From Myxococcus qinghaiensis (GTDB lineage Bacteria; Myxococcota; Myxococcia; Myxococcales; Myxococcaceae): 64,000 nt of DNA. The notes below the pieces were generated by a model. It ran no database searches. It was not told the origin of the DNA and saw only the letters and a list, made by a program, of their open reading frames with translations. The DNA is taken from assembly GCF_024198215.1 (NCBI RefSeq), contig NZ_JAKCFA010000014.1:124001-188000 (forward strand), in the 5' to 3' direction. Positions 25,479 through 33,294 of this stretch are shown piece after piece. The stretch's first letter is position 1; each line of letters starts with the position of its first letter. Both the position numbers and the translations under genes were made by a program.

Positions 25479-26558
25479 ATGAACACTCCCGACACCCCTG
25501 TCTGCCCTGTCAGCTCGTTCAACGAGTGGGACCCTCTGGAAGAAGTGATTGTCGGCATCGTGGACGGCGCCACCGTGCCGCCCTCGCACATCGCCCTGAA
25601 GGCGACGCTGCCCGAGGACCAGCACGACTTCTTCCGCAAGCACGCCGGCCAGCCCTTCCCCGCCGAGCGCATCGCCGCCGCGAAGCGGGAGCTGGACGGG
25701 CTGGTGCACCTCCTGGAGGCCGAGGGCGTGAAGGTGCGCCGGCCGGTGCCCGTGGACCAGCTCAAGCCCTTCGGCGCGCCGGGCTGGACGAGCACCGGCC
25801 TGTACGCGGCCATGCCCCGGGACGTGTTGCTGGTGGTGGGCGATGACCTCATCGAGTGCCCCATGGCGTGGCGCTCGCGCTACCACGAGACGACCTCGTA
25901 CCGGCCGCTGCTCAAGGAGTACTTCCGGGGCGGCGCCCGCTGGAGCGCGGGGCCCAAGCCGGAGCTGCGCGACGAGCTGTATGACTATGACTGGACGGAG
26001 GCCCACGACGGCGGCCCGTTCCGCTCGGTCATCACCGAGTTCGAGCCCACCTTCGACGCCGCGGACTTCATGCGGTGTGGCCGCGACATCTTCGCCCAGC
26101 GCAGCAACGTCACCAACGACTTCGGCATCGAGTGGCTGCGCCGCCACCTGGGCCCGGAGTACCGCATCCACGTCTTCGAGTTCGATGACCCGCATCCCAT
26201 GCACATCGACGCCACGCTGGTGCCGCTGGCCCCGGGCAAGCTGCTCATCAACCCGGAGCGCGTGACGAAGGTGCCGGAGCTGTTCAAGGGCTGGGACGTC
26301 TTTCGCGCGCCCACGCCCAGCATCCCCGCCGAGCACACGCTCTACATGACGAGCAAGTGGCTCAACATGAACATCCTCATGCTCGACGAGGAGCGCGTCG
26401 TGGTGGAGCGCCAGGACGAGCCGATGATTGCCGCCTTCAAGAAGTGGGGCTTCAAACCGCTGCTCTGCGACTTCCGGAACTTCAACTCCTTCGGTGGCTC
26501 GTTCCACTGCGCCACGCTGGACGTCCGGCGCCGGGGTGGCCTCAAGTCCTACTTCTAG
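25479..26558 (+). CDS. glycine amidinotransferase (AGAT) homologue
   Basis: A 359-residue amidinotransferase, moving the amidino group of arginine to an amine. The match to the AGAT/GATM branch is strong by eye: IECPMAWRSRYHE, TFDAADFMRCGRDIFAQRS, HPMHIDATLVPL, SSKWLNMN-like TSKWLNMNILMLDE and GGSFHCATLDVRRRG. The catalytic triad is present as Asp193, His242 and Cys344, spaced almost as in human AGAT. Known relatives make guanidinoacetate or act in saxitoxin and cylindrospermopsin biosynthesis. The gene follows the oxoamine synthase by 21 bp, so the two form one operon. The acceptor amine here is not known; glycine is one candidate, a pathway intermediate another. Confidence 0.88.
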   Translation: MNTPDTPVCPVSSFNEWDPLEEVIVGIVDGATVPPSHIALKATLPEDQHDFFRKHAGQPFPAERIAAAKRELDGLVHLLEAEGVKVRRPVPVDQLKPFGAPGWTSTGLYAAMPRDVLLVVGDDLIECPMAWRSRYHETTSYRPLLKEYFRGGARWSAGPKPELRDELYDYDWTEAHDGGPFRSVITEFEPTFDAADFMRCGRDIFAQRSNVTNDFGIEWLRRHLGPEYRIHVFEFDDPHPMHIDATLVPLAPGKLLINPERVTKVPELFKGWDVFRAPTPSIPAEHTLYMTSKWLNMNILMLDEERVVVERQDEPMIAAFKKWGFKPLLCDFRNFNSFGGSFHCATLDVRRRGGLKSYF

Positions 26559-26609
26559 GGACACCGGAAGGCGTGCCAGCCCGCGAGGGGTCCGTTAAAA
26601 AGGGCCCCC

Positions 26610-28226
26610 ATGACGGCACTCGCTGACCTCTTCCCGACCGACGAACAGATTCCCTCCGGCGTGCGTCTCCCCGCCTATCTGGAGCAGCGCGAGTACCTGG
26701 TGGGAGGCGAGCTGAGGACCTGGGCGGGAGACCTCAGCCCCGTGCGCAGCCCCGTCTTCGTGAAGACGGCCGAGGGCCTGAAGCAGAAGGTGATGGGCGC
26801 CACGCCACTCCTGACGTCCCGCGAGTCGCTGGAGGCGCTCGCGGCGGCGGTGAAGGCGTACGATTTGGGCCGGGGCGTCTGGCCCACCATGAAGGTCGCC
26901 GAGCGAATCGAGGCCGTGGAGCGCTTCGTGGTGGCGATGCGCGCGCGGCGCACAGAGGTGGTGAACCTCCTGATGTGGGAGATTGGCAAGACGCAGCTGG
27001 ACTCCGAGAAGGAGTTCGACCGCACCATCGACCTCATCGTGGAGACCATCCGCTCGCTGAAGGAGCTGGACCGGACCTCGTCCCGCTTCGTGCAGGAGCA
27101 GGGCATCATGGCGCAGATTCGCCGCGCGCCCATGGGCGTGGCGCTGTGCATGGGGCCCTACAACTACCCGCTCAACGAGACGTTCAGCACGCTCTTCCCC
27201 GCCCTGCTGATGGGCAACACGGTCGTCTTCAAGCCGGCGAAGTTCGGCGTGCTGCTCATCCGGCCCCTCCTGGAGTCCTTCCGCGACTGCTTCCCGCCCG
27301 GCGTCATCAACATCATCTACGGCAAGGGCCGCGAGACGGTGGGCGCGCTGATGGAGAGCGGCCAGGTGGACCTCTTCGCCTTCATCGGCACCAACAAGGG
27401 AGCGAGCGAGCTGAAGAAGATGCACCCCCGGCCCCACCGCCTGAAATCCGTGCTGGGCCTGGACGCGAAGAACCCGGCCATCATCCTGCCGGACGCGAAC
27501 CTGGATGAAGCGGTGAAGGAGTGCATCACCGGCACGCTGTCCTTCAACGGCCAGCGGTGCACGGCGCTCAAGCTGCTGGTGGTGCACCGGAGCATCGTCG
27601 ACGCCTTCCTGAAGAAGTTCACCGCCGCGGTGGACCAGCTCAAGCCCGGCATGCCGTGGGAGCCGGGCGTCTCCGTCACGCCCCTGCCGGAGCCGGGCAA
27701 GACGGACTACCTTCAGGGTCTGGTGGATGACGCGGTGTCCAAGGGCGCGCGCGTGGTGAACGCGACGGGCGGCCAGTCGGCGCACTCGTTCTACGCGCCC
27801 ACGGTGGTGTACCCGGTGACGCAGGACATGCGGCTGGCGAGCGAGGAGCAGTTCGGCCCCGTCGTCCCGGTGATGGTGTTCGACGAGGATGAGGAGGTGG
27901 TGCGGCTGGTGGTGAACTCCCAGTTCGGCCAGCAGCTCAGCCTCTTCGGCCAGGACTCGGCGCGCATCGGCCGCTTCATCGACGCGTTCTCCAACCAGGT
28001 CGGCCGCATCAACCTCAACTGCCAGTGCCAGCGCGGCCCGGACACCTTCCCCTTCAACGGGCGGAAGGACTCCGCCGAGGGCACCCTGTCCGTCGCGGAT
28101 GCGCTGCGCGTGTTCTCCATCCGCACGCTCGTCGCCACGAAGACGACGCCCGCCAACACCACGCTCGTCCAATCCATCCTGACCCGGCGCGAGTCGGACT
28201 TCCTGACCACGGACTTCCTCTTCTGA
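26610..28226 (+). CDS. GapN-like NADP-dependent aldehyde dehydrogenase
   Basis: A 538-residue aldehyde dehydrogenase of the non-phosphorylating glyceraldehyde-3-phosphate dehydrogenase (GapN) type. It has the cofactor-binding segment MGPYNYPLNETFSTLFPALL, the FKPAKFGVLL strand, and the catalytic cysteine in FNGQRCTALK; the general-base glutamate would lie near LGLDAKNPAI, where the typical ELGG is changed to GLDA, so the usual glutamate is not obvious. The start at 26610 is the first ATG after the upstream gene. It may be read with the amidinotransferase gene (51-bp gap) but a C/G-rich imperfect inverted repeat lies between. Role in central metabolism or in the neighbouring pathway is open. 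Confidence 0.85.
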   Translation: MTALADLFPTDEQIPSGVRLPAYLEQREYLVGGELRTWAGDLSPVRSPVFVKTAEGLKQKVMGATPLLTSRESLEALAAAVKAYDLGRGVWPTMKVAERIEAVERFVVAMRARRTEVVNLLMWEIGKTQLDSEKEFDRTIDLIVETIRSLKELDRTSSRFVQEQGIMAQIRRAPMGVALCMGPYNYPLNETFSTLFPALLMGNTVVFKPAKFGVLLIRPLLESFRDCFPPGVINIIYGKGRETVGALMESGQVDLFAFIGTNKGASELKKMHPRPHRLKSVLGLDAKNPAIILPDANLDEAVKECITGTLSFNGQRCTALKLLVVHRSIVDAFLKKFTAAVDQLKPGMPWEPGVSVTPLPEPGKTDYLQGLVDDAVSKGARVVNATGGQSAHSFYAPTVVYPVTQDMRLASEEQFGPVVPVMVFDEDEEVVRLVVNSQFGQQLSLFGQDSARIGRFIDAFSNQVGRINLNCQCQRGPDTFPFNGRKDSAEGTLSVADALRVFSIRTLVATKTTPANTTLVQSILTRRESDFLTTDFLF

Positions 28227-28256
28227 CGACTCGGGCGGGACGCGCCTCGATGAGGC

Positions 28257-28291
28257 CCCCGGCGCGTGCGGCCCCCCCGCATGCGCCGGGG
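28257..28291. terminator. 15-bp hairpin between convergent genes
   Basis: Bases 28257-28271 pair with 28277-28291 (15 bp with one G-T wobble, 5-nt C loop). It lies between the stop of the aldehyde dehydrogenase gene and the stop of the convergent pilT-like gene and probably terminates both. Confidence 0.75.
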
Positions 28292-28297
28292 ACACGC

Positions 28298-29371
28298 TCA
28301 GTCGAACTCGAGCGCCCGCTGGAAGTCGGCGGGATTGGAGGCGGCGCTCTGGGCGGTCTCCAGGGTGATGAGCCCCTCGCGGTAGAGCTGCGTCAGGTGC
28401 TGGTCGAAGGACTGCATGCCGAACATGTCGCGGCCCTTCTCGATGACGTCCTTCAGCTCGCTGGCGCGGTCATCCCGGATGTACTGCTCCACCGTCTTCG
28501 TCTGCACCATGATTTCCAGCGCCACCGTGCGGCCCTTGCCGCTGGCCCGGGGGAGCAGCCGCTGGGACACCGTGGCCTTCAGACAGTCCGCCAGGCGCAT
28601 GCGCACCATCATCTGCTCCTCCGCGGGGAACACCGACACCAGGCGGTTGATGGTGCGCGAGGCATCCGTCGTGTGCACCGTGGAGAGCACCAGGTGGCCC
28701 GTCTCCGCCGCCTTGAGCGCGATGTCGATGGTCTCCGTGTCGCGCATCTCTCCCACCAGGATGACGTCCGGGTCCTGGCGCAGCGCCCCTCTGAGCGCCA
28801 CCGCGAAGTTGTTCGTGTCCGAGCCAATCTCCCGCTGGGAGATGGACGACTTGATGTTCTTGTAGATGAACTCGATGGGGTCCTCGATGGTGAGGACGTG
28901 CAGGTTCTCCGAGCGGTTGATGTGGTCGATCATCGACGCCAGCGTGGAGCTCTTCCCGGAGCCCGTGGCTCCCGTCACCAGCACCAGCCCTCGCTCGTTG
29001 CTCGCAATCGTCTTGAGCACCTGCGGCAGGCCCAGCCCGTCGATGGTAGGGATTTCATCCGGGATGATGCGCAGGATGCACGCCAGCGAGCCCCGCTGAC
29101 GGTAGATGTTGACGCGGAAGCGCGCGACGCCCGGCAGGCTGTAGGACGCATCGCACTCCTGAATCGTGTCCAGCTGCTTCTTGATGGAGGGGTCCGAGAT
29201 GACGTGGAACGCCACCTGCTTGGTGTGGTCCGCGAGCAGCTTCTCCATCTTCAGGGGCCGCAACGCACCATTCACCCGGTAGATGGGCGGGTCACCCGGG
29301 CGGAAGTGGATGTCCGATGCGCCATTCTGCACGCCGACCGTGAGCAGCTTGTTGAGTGTTGCCAGATCCAG
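28298..29371 (-). CDS. pilT: PilT-family twitching ATPase
   Basis: Type IV pilus retraction-type ATPase, cytoplasmic hexamer. Motifs: N-terminal domain GASDIHFRPGDPPIYRVNG, Walker A GATGSGKSS, Asp box and Walker B ILVGEMRD, and His box GHLVLSTVHTTDA. The first ATG/GTG/TTG in frame is GTG 29332, which would delete the conserved first helix. The codons just upstream read DLATLNKLLTVGVQNGASD, an almost ideal PilT N-terminus, preceded by CTG at 29371; the frame has a stop not far above. I therefore place the start at CTG 29371, giving 357 residues, normal for PilT. No other pilus genes are nearby, so this is probably an additional paralogue. Confidence 0.9.
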   Translation of the reverse strand: MDLATLNKLLTVGVQNGASDIHFRPGDPPIYRVNGALRPLKMEKLLADHTKQVAFHVISDPSIKKQLDTIQECDASYSLPGVARFRVNIYRQRGSLACILRIIPDEIPTIDGLGLPQVLKTIASNERGLVLVTGATGSGKSSTLASMIDHINRSENLHVLTIEDPIEFIYKNIKSSISQREIGSDTNNFAVALRGALRQDPDVILVGEMRDTETIDIALKAAETGHLVLSTVHTTDASRTINRLVSVFPAEEQMMVRMRLADCLKATVSQRLLPRASGKGRTVALEIMVQTKTVEQYIRDDRASELKDVIEKGRDMFGMQSFDQHLTQLYREGLITLETAQSAASNPADFQRALEFD

Positions 29372-29550
29372 GAGAGGGCCTACCTTCAGCGAGGAGAGCC
29401 CCGGATTCTAGGGCAACGCCTCTCACCTGCCCACGGAGTGGGTAATGACCCTCGCGCCGCCCCTGGGTGGTGAGAGCCCCGCCCCTGGCCCCGGCGCTGC
29501 ACACGCATGTGGACAAGCTGCACGGCAAGAATCCCGGCACGCGGTACGCG

Positions 29551-30435
29551 TCACTCGGCGGCAAGGACTTCGGGAGGGATGGGCGCCAGGGGAGCCAGGA
29601 CGAAGTGCTGCACGGAGTTCGCCGTCATCATGCCCTTGGAGACCGTGGAGAGCTGGCCGGCGATGCGCCGCCAGCGTCCCTCCTCCACGAGGAACTCGCC
29701 GCGCGCCACGTAGGACATCTCCATCATCCCGGGGACCGACTTCTCCACCTCGCGGTGGGCAATCTTTCCGTCGTGCCGCTCCGCGAGCGTGAAGTCGATG
29801 ACGGCCACCGTGCGGCCCTCGGCCTCATGCTCCAGCGCCACCAGCTCCACGCGGTTGAGCACCTCCTGCTCGCCCTGCCAGCTGCCGCCCATCTTCAGCA
29901 GGTCCGCGCTGTGGGTCCACACGTCGCCCACCGTGACGGGCTTCGACGGCAGCTCCACCATGAAGGCCACCAGGTTGCGCTGCTCGCGCTTGATGTCGCT
30001 GGTCACCAGGCCGGAGGGCGTCAGGCTGGCGCGAATCTGCACCGTGCCCTCCATGGACTTCATCGCCTTCGCCATCGCCTGCTCCTGCTTCGACGCGCCC
30101 TTCACCTTGGGCATGTCCATCTGCGTCACCACCAGCTTGGCGGCCACGTCGCCCGAGGGCTTCGGCGTGAGCACCAGCACCATGGCGGACTGCGTCGGCT
30201 CGCGAATCTCGAAAATCTGGCGGCGCTTGCTCGAGGGGACTCCCTTCAGCTTGAGGCTGGAGAGGTCCACGCGCAGCGAGCTTCCCTTCGGGTCCGCGTT
30301 CGCCATCGTGTACTCGTAGCCCAGCGACTCGGGAGGCACCTTCCACCGGAGCGTCACCGGAGGAGGCGCGGCGCCCAGCAGGAGCGTGGATAGCGAGAGC
30401 AACAGCACGGTGGGAAGCACATGGCGGCGGGACAT
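29551..30435 (-). CDS. exported protein, possibly DUF6263-like
   Basis: A 294-residue protein beginning MSRRHVLPTVLLLSLSTLLL with a signal peptide cleaved near GAAPPPV. The open frame runs far upstream antisense to another gene; the ATG at 30435 was chosen for the signal sequence. The mature part is mixed alpha/beta without cysteines, with LRWKVPPESLGYEYTMAN, SKRRQIFEIREPTQ, FMVELPSKPVTVGDVWTHS and VAVIDFTLAER; the phrase pattern of an opening strand, a conserved 'P..pV.vGd.W' motif and a closing strand resembles DUF6263-like proteins. It is divergent from the CXXCH lipoprotein at 30643. Function unknown. Confidence 0.75.
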   Translation of the reverse strand: MSRRHVLPTVLLLSLSTLLLGAAPPPVTLRWKVPPESLGYEYTMANADPKGSSLRVDLSSLKLKGVPSSKRRQIFEIREPTQSAMVLVLTPKPSGDVAAKLVVTQMDMPKVKGASKQEQAMAKAMKSMEGTVQIRASLTPSGLVTSDIKREQRNLVAFMVELPSKPVTVGDVWTHSADLLKMGGSWQGEQEVLNRVELVALEHEAEGRTVAVIDFTLAERHDGKIAHREVEKSVPGMMEMSYVARGEFLVEEGRWRRIAGQLSTVSKGMMTANSVQHFVLAPLAPIPPEVLAAE

Positions 30436-30642
30436 GGCGGCATCATCAAGCGCCTGGCCGGCCGCGCGAAAGCCCCGCTGCGTGATGAACAGACGCAACC
30501 GCGTCCACGCCCGACGCAAGGGATGGCGGGCGCGTCGATATGTCATTCTCTTTTCAGGAGGTTGCCACCGCTCACGGCCAGGGGCCCTGACCTTGCACGG
30601 GCGGCAGCACCGTCGTCCCCTCCTCCAACCCCTGGGTCGTCC

Positions 30643-32034
30643 ATGAGCGTCTCTCACACTCTCCTGCGTCGCTTGACGGTGGGCGGTGTCCTCGCCGGAG
30701 CCGTCATCGTCGCCTGTGCCGCCGCTTCGCCCGCCCCCACTCCCGTGGGCTCGACGGAGGCCCAGGAGCTTCCGCTTGGATGCAACCCGAAATCCCCCTG
30801 CGCCGGTTCGACGTGTGCCACCTCCATCACCCCCGCGCTGTCCGTGGTGCCGGCGGACGCCTGCCCCCGTGAAGGCGAGTTCCAATCCGACGTGGACGTC
30901 TACTCCTGGAACACGTTCATCGCGCTCAACTGGCCGGCGACGACGTCCTCGTGCACGCCGGATACGCAGGTCAGCATCCTCAGTGGCCAGGGGCCCACCG
31001 TCTGGGAGACCTACCCGGAGGACTCCGACATCTTCGTGAAGCCAGGCACCAGGCCCGGCGCCTGGTGCACGTTCGGCACGCCCGCGGCCGTGGAGGCGAA
31101 GCTGCGACGGCTGACGCAGCTGACCGAGCCCAACCGTCTCGCGGCCCTTGATGCGAATGTGGACAAGGTTCTGGTGAGCGACTCCAAGGCCTCGGCTGCC
31201 ATCGCCGAGCGATTCCCTGACATCGAACAGGCCATCGGCGGGCCGCTGACGGACCAGAACGGCCGGTTCGTGCGCTACGAGAAGCGCCTCAACCAGGACG
31301 AGTACAACTACCTCATCACCAACAACCTCTGGAACGCCGCGGGGCAGAAGAACGCCACCATCTCCTTCCCCACCGGCCCCACCCAGCGCCCGGGGCCCTG
31401 CAATGGCCAGACGTGCGGTCCGGTGGGCGCCATGGAGGTCAAGGCGGCGTGGAAGGTGTTGTCCGCGCAGGAGATCTCCAGCAAGCGCTTCTACACGCGC
31501 GAGGCGTGGGTCTTCAACAACGACTCCGGCGCCCCGAGCCCCGGAGCCAACCCCGTCACCGTGGGGTTGGTGGGCATGCACATCATCCACAAGACAAAAA
31601 GCCAGTCGACGTGGTTCTGGTCCACCTTCGAGCAGGTAGACAACACGACGTCCTCCTTCTTCAACCCGCACTGCCCCAACTGCCAGCCCAACCAGCAGAC
31701 GGCGCAACAGCCCTACACGGAGGTGGCCCCGGACGGCGGGCCGCTCAACGCGCCGGTGCAGGTCACTCGCACGACGCCCATCAAGGCCGACCCGAGCCTG
31801 AATGCGTACTACCAGGGACTGCTCAAGGACTCCGTGTGGGCGAACTACCAGCTCATCAGCACCCAATGGACCACGGGTGGAGCGCCCAAGGGAACGCCGC
31901 CGGTGCTCGCCAACACGACGATGGAGACCTACATCCAGTCGACCGCGTCCTGCTTCGGCTGCCACTTCAAGGCTCCCAAGGCGAGCGGCAGTGGGACAGC
32001 GGACTTCAGCTTCCTGATGATGGAGGCGCAGTAG
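30643..32034 (+). CDS. lipoprotein with single C-terminal heme c motif
   Basis: A 463-residue exported protein. ATG 30643 starts a signal peptide ending VIVAC (lipobox Cys25). The mature part begins with a Cys-rich segment (CNPKSPCAGSTC), then YSWNTFIALNWPA, a pattern I recognise only from uncharacterised relatives. The only heme-attachment motif is SCFGCH, about 25 residues from the C-terminus in TASCFGCHFKAPKASG; a second Cys pair, CPNC, occurs near position 345. A bound c-type heme would make it a periplasmic or surface redox protein, but no classical cytochrome fold is obvious. The upstream gap of 207 bp to the divergent gene should hold the promoter. Confidence 0.78.
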   Translation: MSVSHTLLRRLTVGGVLAGAVIVACAAASPAPTPVGSTEAQELPLGCNPKSPCAGSTCATSITPALSVVPADACPREGEFQSDVDVYSWNTFIALNWPATTSSCTPDTQVSILSGQGPTVWETYPEDSDIFVKPGTRPGAWCTFGTPAAVEAKLRRLTQLTEPNRLAALDANVDKVLVSDSKASAAIAERFPDIEQAIGGPLTDQNGRFVRYEKRLNQDEYNYLITNNLWNAAGQKNATISFPTGPTQRPGPCNGQTCGPVGAMEVKAAWKVLSAQEISSKRFYTREAWVFNNDSGAPSPGANPVTVGLVGMHIIHKTKSQSTWFWSTFEQVDNTTSSFFNPHCPNCQPNQQTAQQPYTEVAPDGGPLNAPVQVTRTTPIKADPSLNAYYQGLLKDSVWANYQLISTQWTTGGAPKGTPPVLANTTMETYIQSTASCFGCHFKAPKASGSGTADFSFLMMEAQ

Positions 32035-32170
32035 GAAGGGCTCAAGGCATTGACACCACCGCATCGCGACCGAACCCTCTCATCAAGGGCCCAGGCCGCG
32101 ATGCGGACCGCCCGAGCGACGAGGCGAGCAGCGCCTCGCCTCCCCACTCCGGACTGGAGGGTCGCCACGC

Positions 32171-33157
32171 ATGGGCACGGCAGACGAGGCGGCCTATATC
32201 TCCACCGGGCACCTTCCCTCACCCGAGCAGGTCCGGGAACTCGTCGCCGAGGCGCACCGACGCTACCGGGACGACACCGAAGGCCAGTGCTCGGACGTCT
32301 ATCCCGCGCTGGCGAGGGTCGAGCCCCAGCTCTTCGGAGCCTGCGTGGCGGGCATCAACGGAAGCAGCCACGGCGCCGGAGACGTGGACCACCCCTTCAC
32401 GCTCATGAGCGTCTCCAAGCCCTTCGTCTTCGCGCTCGTCTGTCAGGCGCTGGGCCCGGAGACGGCGCGGCGCAAGCTGGGCGTCAACGCCACCGGATTG
32501 CCGTTCAACTCGGCCATGGCCGTTGACCAGAGCCCGGATGGGCGCACCAACCCCATGGTGAACTCGGGAGCACTCGCGACGACGAGCCTGGTTCCGGGCA
32601 CCAGTCCCGAAGCCCGGTGGCGCTTCATCCAGGAGGGGCTGTCGAGCTTCGCTGGCAGGCGGCTGGTGCTTGACGAGGAGGTGTATGACTCCGCGACAAA
32701 GACGCACCACCGCAACCAGGGGCTCGCCTGGCTGCTGCATGGCCTTGGCCGCCTGGAGACACCGCCGCCCCTGACGACAGAGCTGTACACCCGTCAGTGC
32801 GCGCTGGCGGTGACGGCCAGGGACCTCGCGGTGATGGGAGCCACCCTGGCGGACGGCGGCGTCAATCCCGTGACGCGGCTTCGGGTGGTGGACGAGGAGG
32901 TCTGCCACCACGCGCTCGCGGTGATGGCCACGGCGGGGATGTATGAGACGTCGGGAGACTGGCTCTACGACGTGGGCATGCCCGGCAAGAGTGGCATCGC
33001 TGGCGGCATCGTGGCCGTCGCGCCGGGCAAGGGCGGGCTGGGCACGTTCGCGCCACGGCTCGACGGCGCGGGGAACAGCATCAAGGGCCAGCTCGCCGCG
33101 CGGTTCCTCTCGCGGCGGCTCGGCTTGAGCCTGTTCAGCTCCAGCCCCGACACCTGA
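32171..33157 (+). CDS. glsA: glutaminase A family
   Basis: A 328-residue glutaminase hydrolysing glutamine to glutamate and ammonia. The serine-dependent beta-lactamase-like fold shows the SxxK motif Ser80-Lys83 in LMSVSKPFVFAL, NPMVNSGALATTSL in the central part, YTRQCALAVTARDLAVMGATLADGGVNP and the C-terminal GMYETSGDWLYDVGMPGKSGIAGG region in short pieces, all family-typical. Length matches the family. It stands alone between the CXXCH protein and leucyl aminopeptidase. Start is the ATG at 32171 giving an N-terminus slightly longer than usual. Confidence 0.92.
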   Translation: MGTADEAAYISTGHLPSPEQVRELVAEAHRRYRDDTEGQCSDVYPALARVEPQLFGACVAGINGSSHGAGDVDHPFTLMSVSKPFVFALVCQALGPETARRKLGVNATGLPFNSAMAVDQSPDGRTNPMVNSGALATTSLVPGTSPEARWRFIQEGLSSFAGRRLVLDEEVYDSATKTHHRNQGLAWLLHGLGRLETPPPLTTELYTRQCALAVTARDLAVMGATLADGGVNPVTRLRVVDEEVCHHALAVMATAGMYETSGDWLYDVGMPGKSGIAGGIVAVAPGKGGLGTFAPRLDGAGNSIKGQLAARFLSRRLGLSLFSSSPDT

Positions 33158-33294
33158 GCCAGGACGCTCCCTGGCGGCCGGTCGACGCAGGGCTCGTCCT
33201 GGGGCCGCTGTGTTGGCGTCCGAACTCCCGTGACTACATTTTTCGCGAGTTCGACAGTCGGCGCCCCGCTGGCACAGCGCCCGAGGACACAGCC

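Noticed and set aside
26575-26609. Terminator between the amidinotransferase and the GapN-like gene
   Set aside because: GGGGTCC and GGGCCCC pair only partly across GTTAAAAA, so read-through cannot be excluded.
29332-29334. GTG start for the PilT paralogue
   Set aside because: It would remove the conserved first helix; the codons upstream to CTG 29371 clearly encode it.
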